Positions 17,833 through 27,013 of a stretch of DNA of 64,000 nt are shown in pieces. The notes under the pieces were generated by a model that saw only the letters and a program-made list of their open reading frames with translations, had not been told where the DNA came from and searched no databases. How positions within the stretch are numbered: the stretch's first letter is position 1; the number at the start of each line of letters is the position of its first letter. The DNA is taken from positions 43,303-107,302 of the forward strand of contig CBFIIW010000011.1 in the NCBI GenBank assembly GCA_965662775.1. Direction: 5' to 3'. The position numbers and the translations under genes were made by a program. Source of the stretch: UBA7985 sp002690455. GTDB taxonomy: Bacteria > Pseudomonadota > Alphaproteobacteria > UBA7985.

Positions 17833-20534
17833 GCCGGATCACTGCTCAGTTGCCGACGGTTTTCAAACAGTGGTTCGCGCGCCGCGGATGGGCGCCCCAC
17901 GCCCATCAGCTGGACATGCTCGAAGCCGCCCAGGCAGGCTATTCGGCGCTTCTGACCGCGCCCACGGGTGGGGGTAAGACCTTAGCCGGCTTCCTGCCGT
18001 CGCTGGTTGAGTTGGCCGAGCAACCGGATTTTACGGGACTGCACACGCTTTACATTTCGCCGCTCAAAGCGCTGGCGACCGATATCCGCCGCAACCTTGA
18101 AACACCGCTGAGTGAAATGGCCTTGGCGATCACCGCTGAGGCTCGCACCGGTGACACCCCTGCCAACCGGCGAGCACGGCAACGGGAGCGCCCGCCACAT
18201 ATCCTCATGACCACGCCTGAAAGTCTCGCGCTGCTGCTGTCTTACGAAGACAGTGACGCGTTTTTCGGTAATCTGCGCTGCGTGATCCTCGATGAATTGC
18301 ATGCGTTGGCCACCAACAAGCGCGGGCATTTGCTCAGTCTGGGTTTGTCGCGACTACAAAGCCTCGCGCCTGCTCATCGTCGGGTCGGGCTGTCAGCGAC
18401 GGTAGCAGACCCCCAGTACCTGCTCGACTGGCTGCATCCTGACGCTGGCGCAGCGCCTGACGGACAGGGTGCTGCACCGTTCGTTCCTGATGCAGGGCAA
18501 AGCGGAGGGACCACGGCAACGACAGCCGAGGACGCTTTTGCCGCGCCCACGCGCGTCGTCCACGTCCGTGGCCGTGCGGGCGCAAAGCCTGACATTCGCA
18601 TTCTCACCCCCGAAGACCAAGTCCATATGCCTTGGTCGGGGCATATGGCTGTTCACGCCATGGAAGGGGTCTACAAACTGATCCGCGAGGCAGGGATGTC
18701 GATCGTGTTTGTCAACACTCGCGCACAGGCTGAGTTGTGTTTCGCGGAATTGTGGCGGTTGAACGATGATGGCCTCGCTATCGCCATGCACCACGGCAGT
18801 CTTGAGCGTGAGCAGCGGCGCCGGGTCGAGGCTGCGATGGCTGCTGGTACGCTGCAGTCGGTGGTTGCAACTTCATCACTGGATCTGGGCATCGACTGGG
18901 GCGACGTGGATCTTGTGGTGCAGGTTGGTGCGCCCAAGGGGGTGAGCCGTCTAATGCAGCGCATTGGTCGTGCAAACCACCGCTTTGATGAGCCCAGCCG
19001 TGCCGTCCTGGTCCCAGCCAACCGGTTTGAAGTACTGGAGTGTCAGGCCTGTATCGATGGGGTGATGGATGAGCAGTTGGATGGCGACCCTGTCCGGCCT
19101 GGCGGACTGGATGTCCTGGCCCAGCACATCATCGGTATGGCCTGTGCATGGCCGTTTCAGCCCGATGAACTGTACGCTGAGATCATTCGTGCCCGACCCT
19201 TCCGCGACCTCAGCTGGCTGGACTTTGAAGACACGCTAAATTTCGTTACTGACGGAGGTTACGCCCTGCGCGCCTATGAGCGCTACAAACGGCTGCTCAC
19301 TTTGCGGGATGGACGGCGAGGCATTGCCGACGGTCAACATGCGCGGCGCTACCGGATGAATATTGGCACAATCGTTGAAGCGCCGACGCTCAAGGTACGG
19401 TTGGGCAACGGGTTCGGGCGGGCCTTGGGCGAAGTTGAGGAGTTCTTCGCAAACGGCCTGCGTCCAGGGGATACCTTTATCTTCGCCGGGCGGCTGCTAG
19501 AGTTCGTCAAAATCGACGAGACCAGCCTGATCTGCAGAGCCGCGAACAAGATCGTGCGAGACCCCGCTGTACCGGCCTACGGTGGCGGGCGCATGCCGTT
19601 GACGGCAAACCTAGCTGACCGGGTGCGGGTCATGCTCGAAGATCCTGAGGGTTGGAAGCGTCTGCCCGATCCGGTGCGCGAATGGCTGCAGTTACAGGAT
19701 GCCAAGTCGCGGCTACCCAGCGCTGACAGGCTCTTGGTGGAGACCTTTCCGCGCGGGGATCGCATGTATCTGGTTGCTTACTGCTTTGAAGGGCGGAATG
19801 CTCATCAGACGCTGGGTATGCTGCTGACGAAGCGGCTGGAGCGGTTCGGTTACGCCCCGTTGGGGTTTGTTGCCTCTGACTATTGCATTGCCACCTGGTC
19901 GTTGCGTGTGCCTGAGACGGTCGAGGCAGTGGCTGAGCTGTTTGATCAAGACATGCTTGGGGACGACCTGGAGGCGTGGATGGATGAAAGCACGTTGCTC
20001 AAGCGCACCTTTCGCCGCTGCGCCGTGACAGGCGGTCTTATCGACCAGAATGTTATGGGCCCCAACCGGACCCGACGACAGGTCGCTTTTAACAACGACA
20101 TCATCTACGACGTTTTGCGCCGCCACGAACCTGGTCACGTGCTGCTGCGTGCGACCCGTCAAGATGCGGCTGGAGGGCTGACGGACGTCAGTCGCCTCGC
20201 TGAAATGCTGGTGCGATTTCAGGATAAGATTGAGCACGTGCATCTGTCTCGGGTATCGCCAATGGCCGTGCCGGTTATGCTCGATATTGGTAAGGAGGGG
20301 GTTGCTTCCGCGAGTTCAGCTATGGATGAGTTGCTTGATACCAGTGCGGCGGCGTTGATTGGTGAGGCGATTGGTGATGAAAAGGAAAGCAGGGGAGATG
20401 ATGCCCTGAGTTCGATGGATTTAGACGCTATGGCACGGGTGTTGGACATTGCACCGGAACGACCTGACGATAGGCGTTCAACCGAGTATACAGATGAGCG
20501 CCGGGATGACGGACGGCCCATCATTGACCGATGA
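17829..20534 (+). CDS. Lhr-type ligase-associated DEXH-box helicase
   Basis: This is a superfamily 2 DNA helicase of the ligase-associated DNA damage response type. The 901-residue protein has Walker A TAPTGGGKTLAGF (around residues 43-55), motif II VILDELHAL, motif III GLSATVADP, motif IV region SIVFVNTRAQAELCF, and motif VI LMQRIGRANHR. The C-terminal DUF4011-like half follows. An Ala/Gly/Thr-rich insertion at about residues 213-240 and an acidic tail of about 60 residues make it longer than the usual ~820. The ATP-dependent ligase, exonuclease and phosphoesterase that often accompany it are not beside it. The start is GTG at 17829, overlapping the previous stop. Confidence 0.88.
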   Translation: MSRITAQLPTVFKQWFARRGWAPHAHQLDMLEAAQAGYSALLTAPTGGGKTLAGFLPSLVELAEQPDFTGLHTLYISPLKALATDIRRNLETPLSEMALAITAEARTGDTPANRRARQRERPPHILMTTPESLALLLSYEDSDAFFGNLRCVILDELHALATNKRGHLLSLGLSRLQSLAPAHRRVGLSATVADPQYLLDWLHPDAGAAPDGQGAAPFVPDAGQSGGTTATTAEDAFAAPTRVVHVRGRAGAKPDIRILTPEDQVHMPWSGHMAVHAMEGVYKLIREAGMSIVFVNTRAQAELCFAELWRLNDDGLAIAMHHGSLEREQRRRVEAAMAAGTLQSVVATSSLDLGIDWGDVDLVVQVGAPKGVSRLMQRIGRANHRFDEPSRAVLVPANRFEVLECQACIDGVMDEQLDGDPVRPGGLDVLAQHIIGMACAWPFQPDELYAEIIRARPFRDLSWLDFEDTLNFVTDGGYALRAYERYKRLLTLRDGRRGIADGQHARRYRMNIGTIVEAPTLKVRLGNGFGRALGEVEEFFANGLRPGDTFIFAGRLLEFVKIDETSLICRAANKIVRDPAVPAYGGGRMPLTANLADRVRVMLEDPEGWKRLPDPVREWLQLQDAKSRLPSADRLLVETFPRGDRMYLVAYCFEGRNAHQTLGMLLTKRLERFGYAPLGFVASDYCIATWSLRVPETVEAVAELFDQDMLGDDLEAWMDESTLLKRTFRRCAVTGGLIDQNVMGPNRTRRQVAFNNDIIYDVLRRHEPGHVLLRATRQDAAGGLTDVSRLAEMLVRFQDKIEHVHLSRVSPMAVPVMLDIGKEGVASASSAMDELLDTSAAALIGEAIGDEKESRGDDALSSMDLDAMARVLDIAPERPDDRRSTEYTDERRDDGRPIIDR

Positions 20535-20603
20535 TGATAGAGGTAAAACCCGGCGTCGCAGTGTGCAGCAAAGACCAGCAGCGTATCACAGGACAGAGCC
20601 CCT

Positions 20604-21137
20604 ATGACTGACGTCCGCTTTTACCATCTGACCCGCACCCGGCTGGAAGACGCCTTGCCGGTGATGTTGCAGAGGACTTTGATGCGCGGGGAACGGGCTG
20701 TGGTGCGCCTGACGACGCCTGAACGTCTCAAGGCCGTCGATGAATGGCTCTGGACCTTTGAGGATGCAGCCTTCATTCCTCATGGCAGAGCAGGCGGAGA
20801 CCAGGGTGCCAATCATGGCAGTGACCAGCCGGTTTGGCTTACAATGGGGACAGACAACCCCGCAGAGGCTGGCTGCCTGTTCATCGGAGAGGGTGCCGAT
20901 CTGTCTGATTTTGCTGATTTTCGAGTTTGTGCGGTCCTTTTCGATGGTCGCGTGGAAGCGGCTGTATCTCAGGCTCGGACTCAGTGGGCGGCGGTCAAGA
21001 AGGCTGCAGATGCTGCTGCTGCGTTGGTAGAGACAAGAGACGATAGGGCGGCTGATGTTGCCGATACAGTCGAACCGGACCACGTGCTCAGCTATTGGCG
21101 GCAAAATGAGCGCGGTGGCTGGGAAAAGGCGCAGTAG
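20604..21137 (+). CDS. holC: DNA polymerase III subunit chi
   Basis: Chi links the clamp loader to single-strand binding protein. The 177-residue product begins DVRFYHLTRTRLEDALPVML and has the TPERLKAVDEWLWTFED block and the LVETRDDRAAD/WRQN end region typical of alphaproteobacterial HolC. It lies 69 bases after the helicase gene. Its 3' flank holds a palindromic repeat rather than a classical terminator. Confidence 0.85.
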   Translation: MTDVRFYHLTRTRLEDALPVMLQRTLMRGERAVVRLTTPERLKAVDEWLWTFEDAAFIPHGRAGGDQGANHGSDQPVWLTMGTDNPAEAGCLFIGEGADLSDFADFRVCAVLFDGRVEAAVSQARTQWAAVKKAADAAAALVETRDDRAADVADTVEPDHVLSYWRQNERGGWEKAQ

Positions 21138-21193
21138 CAAAGTCTCATCAGCACAACAAATTAACCGACAGGGGTCATTCGATCACCTCCGTT

Positions 21194-21243
21194 GTGCGTG
21201 GGAGGGTCGCAGGCCGCGAAGCGGCCAAGACCCGAGCGCGCCA
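21194..21243 (+). repeat. REP-like palindromic repeat, copy 1
   Basis: A ~50-base element between the convergent holC and ABC-F genes contains the perfect stem GGCCGCGAAGCGGCC at 21212-21226. An inverted copy lies at 63940-63991 with about three substitutions and a 2-base indel over the whole length. Its position at gene 3' ends and its palindromic core are typical of REP-type dispersed repeats. Confidence 0.75.
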
Positions 21244-21305
21244 GAAAGAGGGAGCGGTTGGTGTTATCTGCTTTACAAGAGACGAGGTTTTGTTGGTTGC
21301 GGGAT

Positions 21306-21337
21306 CGCTTTGACGCCGCTTCGCGGCTCTCAAAGCG
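21306..21337. repeat. Second hairpin with the same GCCGC-TTC-GCGGC core
   Basis: CGCTTTGA and TCAAAGCG arms (21306-21313, 21330-21337) enclose GCCGC-TTC-GCGGC. The core matches that of the nearby repeat in the opposite orientation, so the two may form a REP-type doublet. It could also act as a convergent terminator, though no T run follows. Confidence 0.55.
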
Positions 21338-21372
21338 TCCCCGCGAAACCTGAAGATCGGCCTTCAGCACTT

Positions 21373-23337
21373 TTATGGCGCTGCGGCTTCCAACTCAGCT
21401 GAGAGATTTAGCCAAGCCTCTTCGGCCTCTTGCAGCTTCTTTTCCAACGCGCCCAGTTTCTTTTGCCAGGTCGGGACCTTGGCCGACCTCGCCGGATCGC
21501 TGTAGACAGCTGGGTCGGCAAGCAATGCGCGCCCTTTGTCAATTTCGGCCTGGATCCGGTCCACAAGCCGCTCTGCCTCGGCCACCTGCCTTTTGAGTGG
21601 CGCGAGGGCTGCACGTGCATTGGCGGCAGCTTGACGGGCCTGTTTACGTTCTTCGGCATTTTGGCCGCCATCTTGCTGGACCTGGTCATCGCCCGGCGTG
21701 GCTGGCCCCGTTGCCCGCGAAGGACCCGGTCCGACCTTTTGCGCAACACGGCTTTCTCGCTGGGCATGACGACGCTCGGCGAGCAGTTCGCGACGGTAGT
21801 CGTCCATATCGCCCTCAAAACGCTCGACCTGTCCCCGGCGCACGATCCACAGTCGGTCTGCCGTCAGTTCCACCAGATGTGGATCATGGGTAACCAAGAT
21901 CACCGCGCCCTCGTAGCCATTGATCGCCTGCACAAGAGCCTGTCTGCTGTCCACGTCCAGATGGTTAGTCGGCTCGTCCATCAGAATGATATGCGGTGCT
22001 TCACGGCTGATCAGAGCAAACAGAAGCCGTGCTTTCTCCCCGCCTGAAAGATTGCCGATTTTGGTCTCAGCCTTATCCTCACCAAATCCAAACCGGCCAA
22101 GCTGGGCGCGTACCACAGTCTCGGTCGCCTTGGGCATAAGTGCCTTGAGCGTATCCAGCGGCGTACTCTCCACCGACAGCTCGTCGGTCTGGTGCTGGGC
22201 GAAATAGCCAATCTTGAGCTTGCCCGACTTCTGCAGCAGTCCGTCACGGACCCGCAACCGCCCGGCCAGTACTTTGAGCAACGTCGATTTGCCATTGCCG
22301 TTGGCACCGAGCAGGGCGATGCGGTCGTCGCTGTCGATACGCAGGTTTACGCGCTTGAGAACCGCCGGATCGTCCCCATAGCCGACATCGCCATTGTCGA
22401 TGGTAAGCAACGGAGAGGCCAGTGGCTGGGGGTCGGGGAAGTCGAAAGTGACCGTCCATGCATCGGCGACGGAGGCGATCGGCTGCATGCGCGAGAGCAT
22501 CTTCAGCCGCGACTGTGCCTGCCGCGCCTTGGAAGCTTTGAAGCGAAACCGGTCAACGAAGCTCATGATATGGGCGCGCTGAGCGTCTTGCTTCTCCTTC
22601 TGCTTGGCAATCAGGGCCATGCGCTCGGCGCGGGTTTTCTCGAAGAAGTCGTAGTTGCCCTTGTAAGCGGTCAACGATTGCCCCTCCAGGTGCAGAATAT
22701 CGGTGACCACCGAGTTGAGCAGGGCGCGGTCATGGCTGACGATCAGGATCGTGCCGCGGTAGGACTTCAGATAGGCCTCTAGCCACAGCGTCGCTTCGAG
22801 ATCGAGATGGTTGGTGGGCTCATCGAGGAGCAGCAAGTCAGGTTCGGTGAACAGGAGGGCGGCCAAGGCTACCCGCATCCGCCAGCCCCCGGAGAAAGCC
22901 GAGCACGGTTGGGTTTGCGCGGTCTCACCGAAGCCCAACCCGGCAAGGATTCGCGCGGCTCGCGCAGGCGCGGAGGCAGCTGAGATATCTTCAAGTCGCG
23001 CATGGATTTCCGCAATTTCCTCGGGAGGAAGGTCGGGGCGTTCGAGTAGGTCGAGCAGACTGGCGCGCGCGCGGTCCGCGGCCAGCACCGTATCGAGCAG
23101 GGATCTATCACCGCCTGGCGCATCCTGCGTGGTCATGCCCATGGACCAGCGTGCCGGGATCTGGATATCACCGGTGTCAGCGGCTATTTCACCGGTGATC
23201 AGCCGTAGCAGGGTCGATTTGCCCGCACCATTGCGTCCAACCAGCCCGATGCGGTGGTTTGGGTAAAGCGTCGCTGAGCAGCCTGAAAGAATGGGCCGTC
23301 CACTGATACGGTATGTGAGATTCGAAATCGACAGCAT
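21373..23337 (-). CDS. ABC-F family ATP-binding protein (Uup/YheS type)
   Basis: This soluble twin-ATPase has no membrane domain; ABC-F proteins act on ribosomes. The 654-residue protein has Walker A GLVGRNGAGKSTLLRL (about 33-48), signature FSGGWRMRVALA and Walker B LLLLDEPTNHLD, then a linker with MSFVDRFRFKASKARQAQSR. The second set is GANGNGKSTLL, NLSGGEKARLLFA and ILMDEPTNHLD. The C-terminal ~110 residues are Gln/Ala/Glu-rich and predicted coiled coil. Both ATP sites look intact. Transcribed alone, convergent with holC and divergent from ndk. Confidence 0.92.
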   Translation of the reverse strand: MLSISNLTYRISGRPILSGCSATLYPNHRIGLVGRNGAGKSTLLRLITGEIAADTGDIQIPARWSMGMTTQDAPGGDRSLLDTVLAADRARASLLDLLERPDLPPEEIAEIHARLEDISAASAPARAARILAGLGFGETAQTQPCSAFSGGWRMRVALAALLFTEPDLLLLDEPTNHLDLEATLWLEAYLKSYRGTILIVSHDRALLNSVVTDILHLEGQSLTAYKGNYDFFEKTRAERMALIAKQKEKQDAQRAHIMSFVDRFRFKASKARQAQSRLKMLSRMQPIASVADAWTVTFDFPDPQPLASPLLTIDNGDVGYGDDPAVLKRVNLRIDSDDRIALLGANGNGKSTLLKVLAGRLRVRDGLLQKSGKLKIGYFAQHQTDELSVESTPLDTLKALMPKATETVVRAQLGRFGFGEDKAETKIGNLSGGEKARLLFALISREAPHIILMDEPTNHLDVDSRQALVQAINGYEGAVILVTHDPHLVELTADRLWIVRRGQVERFEGDMDDYRRELLAERRHAQRESRVAQKVGPGPSRATGPATPGDDQVQQDGGQNAEERKQARQAAANARAALAPLKRQVAEAERLVDRIQAEIDKGRALLADPAVYSDPARSAKVPTWQKKLGALEKKLQEAEEAWLNLSAELEAAAP

Positions 23338-23472
23338 GGCAGTGGTTTAGGGGGCAGGGCAGAGCAGGACAAGGGTGCCTTTCCCAATGAAGGCTGGACC
23401 TGCCTGCAAAAGCCGCTTACACGGCGGTGGAATCAACCCCTTCCACTTCAATCTGTTCAGGGAACCACCACC

Positions 23473-23889
23473 ATGGGACGCACATTTTCTATCATCAAAC
23501 CCGACGCGACCAAGCGTAACCTCACGGGCGCAATCAACGCGATGATCGAGGGCGCTGGTCTGCGCATCGTTGCGCAAAAGCGAGTACACATGACTCGGAC
23601 TCAGGCAGAGCGCTTTTACGCGGTTCACGCTGAGCGTCCATTCTTTGGCGAGTTAGTCGAGTTCATGATGTCCGAGCCGGTCGTTGTGCAGGTGCTCGAA
23701 GGCGAAAACGCCGTTGCCCGTTACCGCGAAGTCATGGGCGCGACCAACCCGGCAGAAGCTGATGAAGGCACGATCCGCAAAGCCCACGCCCAGTCGATTG
23801 GTGAGAACTCTGTACACGGATCTGACTCTGACGAGAACGCAGCGCTGGAAATCGTGCAGTGGTTTTCCGAAGCTGAAATCGTCGGCTAA
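23473..23889 (+). CDS. ndk: Nucleoside diphosphate kinase
   Basis: It transfers gamma-phosphate between nucleotides by a phospho-histidine intermediate. The 138-residue length is standard. TFSIIKPDATKRNLTG opens the protein and the active-site His115 lies in ENSVHGSDS. A strong bidirectional hairpin follows 60 bases after the stop. Confidence 0.96.
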   Translation: MGRTFSIIKPDATKRNLTGAINAMIEGAGLRIVAQKRVHMTRTQAERFYAVHAERPFFGELVEFMMSEPVVVQVLEGENAVARYREVMGATNPAEADEGTIRKAHAQSIGENSVHGSDSDENAALEIVQWFSEAEIVG

Positions 23890-23950
23890 GCCGAGACTGG
23901 TTTGGCAAAACAGAACCGCTGCCCTCTGAGATGGCGGAGATGCCAGAGAC

Positions 23951-23994
23951 AAAAAACGGCGTTCGGGCCTAAAGCCTGAGCGCCGTTTTTCTTT
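23951..23994. terminator. Bidirectional intrinsic terminator after ndk
   Basis: A run of six A, a CGGCG/CGCCG stem with an inner GGGC/GCCT stem, then TTTTTCTTT. It can terminate ndk on the plus strand and the small membrane protein gene on the minus strand. Confidence 0.9.
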
Positions 23995-24020
23995 GGTTAT
24001 CAGGGATTGGACGCTTAGCT

Positions 24021-24299
24021 TCAGAGGAAACCAAGCAACCAGGCACCCAGCTTCCACAGCAGCCCAAAAATGCCAAATCCGACGCTCAGCAGCACCGCCG
24101 TACCGATCGAACCGCCCATAAAGACGAAGGCAATTGCCATGACAACGGTGGTCAGAATGATTAGTGGAATCGGAACGCCGAATAGCGCAGCGAGGAGCAA
24201 GATAATCATCCCGCACAGCAGCGCCAGCACGCGCGAATTGGCCATCATGCCGGAGAAGGTGGTTTGCTGAGCCTCGGGGGCGAGATCGTGGTCAGACAT
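24021..24299 (-). CDS. Small integral membrane protein, function unknown
   Basis: The 92-residue product has a short polar N terminus (SDHDLAPEAQQTTFSGMMAN) followed by nearly continuous hydrophobic sequence forming about three membrane segments (~residues 23-40, 43-62, 66-90). No catalytic motif is seen. The gene ends at the shared terminator with ndk and is monocistronic. I do not recognise a family. Confidence 0.65.
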   Translation of the reverse strand: MSDHDLAPEAQQTTFSGMMANSRVLALLCGMIILLLAALFGVPIPLIILTTVVMAIAFVFMGGSIGTAVLLSVGFGIFGLLWKLGAWLLGFL

Positions 24300-24717
24300 G
24301 TCGGTTCAGATCCTCAGAACATATCGCTGTTAAAAGTTTGCGCCTCCTCAATAACTGGGCTTTCGGGAGGGAGCAACTGTCCTTGGTGCAAGGGTCCGGC
24401 GCAGTCTTGCAGTCTTGCCTCCTTCCCGACTTGTCTTTCACCCCGACCAATGGTTCAAATATGGCAAATTTTGCCGGTCAAGCTGTCAGAAGGCATGCGG
24501 ACTGCCACGTTGCCGCCATGAAGGGCGTTCAGGACCGATCCGGTCTGTCGACTTGTTTCGCAGCGTGGACCTTTCCTGTTTCACCGGGAGGGGGGGCTCC
24601 GACGTGGACGGTGTAGTCTGAGGTAAAGTAAGGTAATCCCGAAGGGGTTGGGAAAGGGATGATGGAGTGACTTTGCCCGGTTACGAAGCGTTGCGAGGCT
24701 CATCGAGGAACGCGGCG
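24300..24717. other. 418-base intergenic region, no gene recognised
   Basis: The region between two divergent genes holds only short frames without similarity. It must contain both promoters. An AT-rich stretch around 24455-24475 (AATATGGCAAATTTT) is the best promoter candidate but no clear -35/-10 pair can be defined. Confidence 0.4.
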
Positions 24718-25965
24718 ATGCTGAAGCCACTGTTCTTAGGCCGTCGGATACCCACGCCGGTCGCGTCTGTCGCAGCGGTCAAGTCAGCGATAACCACTGC
24801 CTGCGCTGCACTGTTCGTGTGTTTCGCCTTGATCCAACCGGCCAGCGGGCAAACTCAAGCGCTCTGGCGCGGTTACACCGTCGAAAACATTGAAACCAAA
24901 GCCGCCGGCGGCACTGGTGCAGAGGCGCAGGATCTGGCCTTCCGCAACGCCCGCGTCGCTGGCTTGCGTGAGGTCGCTTCCCGGCTGGTCTGTCCCGAAA
25001 ATCAAGGCCAGCTCCGCATCCCCTCCGACAGCCAACTCGAAGCCATGGTACAGTCAACCGAGCTGACCGATCAGAAGATCATCGGCAGCAGCTATTCAGG
25101 CCTGCTCAACATCGCCTTTGACGACGATGCCATTGGCACGTATCTCAGCGGGCAGCGCGTTCCCTACGCGACCGGCCCGGCGCCGCGTCAACTCGCCATT
25201 CCGATCCTGCGCATCGACAATGAGTCTGCTGAGACCTTCGATGACAATCCCTGGCTACGGATCTGGTCAGACGGCCCCGAGCCAACGCTCCTTCAGACCT
25301 ATGACCTCATGCGGGGTGATGACCAGGACCGGGCCATTTTCGATCCTGAAGTGCCATCACGCTCTGCGGTGCTCATGCTGATGGAAAAGTATGATTTCAG
25401 TACCGCACTGGTGGTTCAAGCTCAACTTACACCTCCACGTGACGAAGAGGCCCCGGCCAGCCTCTACGTCGAAGCCATCCGCATTGGTAACGGGCCGGGT
25501 GATGCCCGGCTTGAAACCAATCTGGTTGCTGAAGTCGGAGAGAGCACGGACAGTTTGCTTCGCCGCGCCGCGATCGACATCCAGCAGCAGGCCTCGGCCG
25601 CCTATTGTCGAACCTTCACCGCCACCCCGATCGACCAACCGATTACCATTCAGGTCGTGATCATTGGTATGGACTACAATGGATGGCTGCAGGCCGAAGC
25701 GCTGCTCAGCACCAGGCCGGAAATCCGGAGGCTGACTTTCATGGGCCAGCGTGAAGGCGCTTTCGACGTGTCAGTCGAGTTCGTTGGTGGACTGCTGGAC
25801 CTGCAGCAGGTATTCGGCTCGGTGCGCTTGCGGTTCGAAGCCTACACGGCGCAAGCGGTCGTCGCTGATGCTATGCAAGTCTATTTCTTTGCGCAGCCGG
25901 ATATCCAACCCCCGCCGACCAACGTACGCATTCTACCACTCAATGACATTCAGCTGACGAACTGA
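24718..25965 (+). CDS. DUF2066 domain-containing exported protein
   Basis: The 415-residue product has an N-terminal signal or anchor (AITTACAALFVCFALIQPASG) and then the DUF2066 pattern: YTVENIETKAAGGTGAEAQD, a FRNARVAGLREVASRLV block and repeated hydrophobic strands to the end. Its function is unknown; in Rhodospirillales this family is regularly encoded just before hdaA, as here (12 bases). The ATG at 24718 is preferred because GAGGAA lies 7 bases upstream; an in-frame GTG at 24667 would add 17 residues. Confidence 0.75.
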   Translation: MLKPLFLGRRIPTPVASVAAVKSAITTACAALFVCFALIQPASGQTQALWRGYTVENIETKAAGGTGAEAQDLAFRNARVAGLREVASRLVCPENQGQLRIPSDSQLEAMVQSTELTDQKIIGSSYSGLLNIAFDDDAIGTYLSGQRVPYATGPAPRQLAIPILRIDNESAETFDDNPWLRIWSDGPEPTLLQTYDLMRGDDQDRAIFDPEVPSRSAVLMLMEKYDFSTALVVQAQLTPPRDEEAPASLYVEAIRIGNGPGDARLETNLVAEVGESTDSLLRRAAIDIQQQASAAYCRTFTATPIDQPITIQVVIIGMDYNGWLQAEALLSTRPEIRRLTFMGQREGAFDVSVEFVGGLLDLQQVFGSVRLRFEAYTAQAVVADAMQVYFFAQPDIQPPPTNVRILPLNDIQLTN

Positions 25966-25977
25966 TAGCCTTGCCCC

Positions 25978-26670
25978 ATGAGTGATGCAGGCAGCCACGG
26001 CCAGGCTGTGCTGGGCTTTGACCTTGACCCGGCACCAGCATTTTCACGGGAGGCGTTTCACGTCTCGTCGGCCAATCGGCGTGCCTTTACCCTGCTCGAT
26101 GCTTGGCCTGAATGGCCTGCGCCTTTCCTCAACCTTGTCGGCCCGGATGGCGCCGGAAAATCACACCTCGCACGCATCTGGGCGGAGAAAGCCAGCGCCT
26201 ACTTTGTGGACCTGAGCAGCCTGGAGGGTATCGGCCCGGGCCAGCGGGCGGTGATTGATGACGTTGATGCCCCGACGGCTGCGCAGCAGAATGCGCTCTT
26301 TCACCTCTATAACCGCCTGATGGCAGGCGGCGGGTTGCTGCTTGTGAGTCGGCGGCCACTAAGCCGTTTGGCGACCACTACGGCCGACCTTGCCTCGCGC
26401 CTGCGCGCGGTGCCGGTGGCCGAAATCGCTCCGCCAGACGACGCGCTGCTCGAAGCCGTACTGCGTAAACGATTCGATGACCGACAACTCGCAGTCGAGC
26501 AGTCAGTGATTGACTATTTGGTCAGCCGCATGGATCGATCATTTACGGCACTGGAAGCGATCGTTCGGCGGCTGGATGAACTTGCCTTGTCGCGAAAGCG
26601 GGCTGTGACGGTGCCGCTGGTGCGGGAAGTGCTGGCGAGGACCAGCAGTCAGATCAGCCTCAAATTCTGA
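25978..26670 (+). CDS. hdaA: DnaA-homologous regulator HdaA
   Basis: HdaA promotes hydrolysis of DnaA-bound ATP after replication starts. The 230-residue AAA+ protein has Walker A NLVGPDGAGKSHLARIW, a Walker B-like RAVIDDVDA, the sensor region LLLVSRRPLSRL and a C-terminal helical lid with RSFTALEAIVRRLDELALS. It lacks the DNA-binding domain IV of DnaA, as expected for Hda proteins. Probably co-transcribed with the DUF2066 gene. Confidence 0.88.
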   Translation: MSDAGSHGQAVLGFDLDPAPAFSREAFHVSSANRRAFTLLDAWPEWPAPFLNLVGPDGAGKSHLARIWAEKASAYFVDLSSLEGIGPGQRAVIDDVDAPTAAQQNALFHLYNRLMAGGGLLLVSRRPLSRLATTTADLASRLRAVPVAEIAPPDDALLEAVLRKRFDDRQLAVEQSVIDYLVSRMDRSFTALEAIVRRLDELALSRKRAVTVPLVREVLARTSSQISLKF

Positions 26671-26734
26671 GCTTCATCGCGACCTCAACCCTCGTGTTGA
26701 CGAACGGGGCAGGTTGATAGCGTCCTGATCTGCG

Positions 26735-26975
26735 TCACACGCGGCGGCCCAGCCAGACAACTTTACCCACCATGGCCAGATCGCTTATGCTGATGCCCTC
26801 AACCGGCGGTTAAAGGGCGGCGTTATCTGAAATCAGTGCCACCGAGCCGTTGGCAGGGTGCAATTGCAGCCACTTGACGAGCAAATCATCGCCAAACCCC
26901 AGGACGTAGATGCCATCAAGCCCTGGCGGACTAGGGCTAAGGTGAACCAGAATTTGATCACCGTGGGTGATTCTG
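26735..26975 (-). pseudogene. Remnant of an S24 (LexA/CI-like) peptidase-type repressor
   Basis: The minus-strand translation contains GLDGIYVLGFGDDLLVKWLQ, then ALISDNAAL, a TAA stop, and in the same frame PPVEGISISDLAMVGKVVWL ending GRRV. This is the C-terminal peptidase fold of phage-type repressors, including the catalytic-lysine region LVKWLQ. The stop stands where relatives usually have Tyr. The N-terminal DNA-binding domain and the serine-bearing segment are absent, and the frame is closed upstream by TGA. It is therefore a decayed fragment, probably from a prophage. Confidence 0.7.
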
Positions 26976-27013
26976 TGGGCTCGGCTGGATGATCACCGCC
27001 GGGGGCTGCGCTG

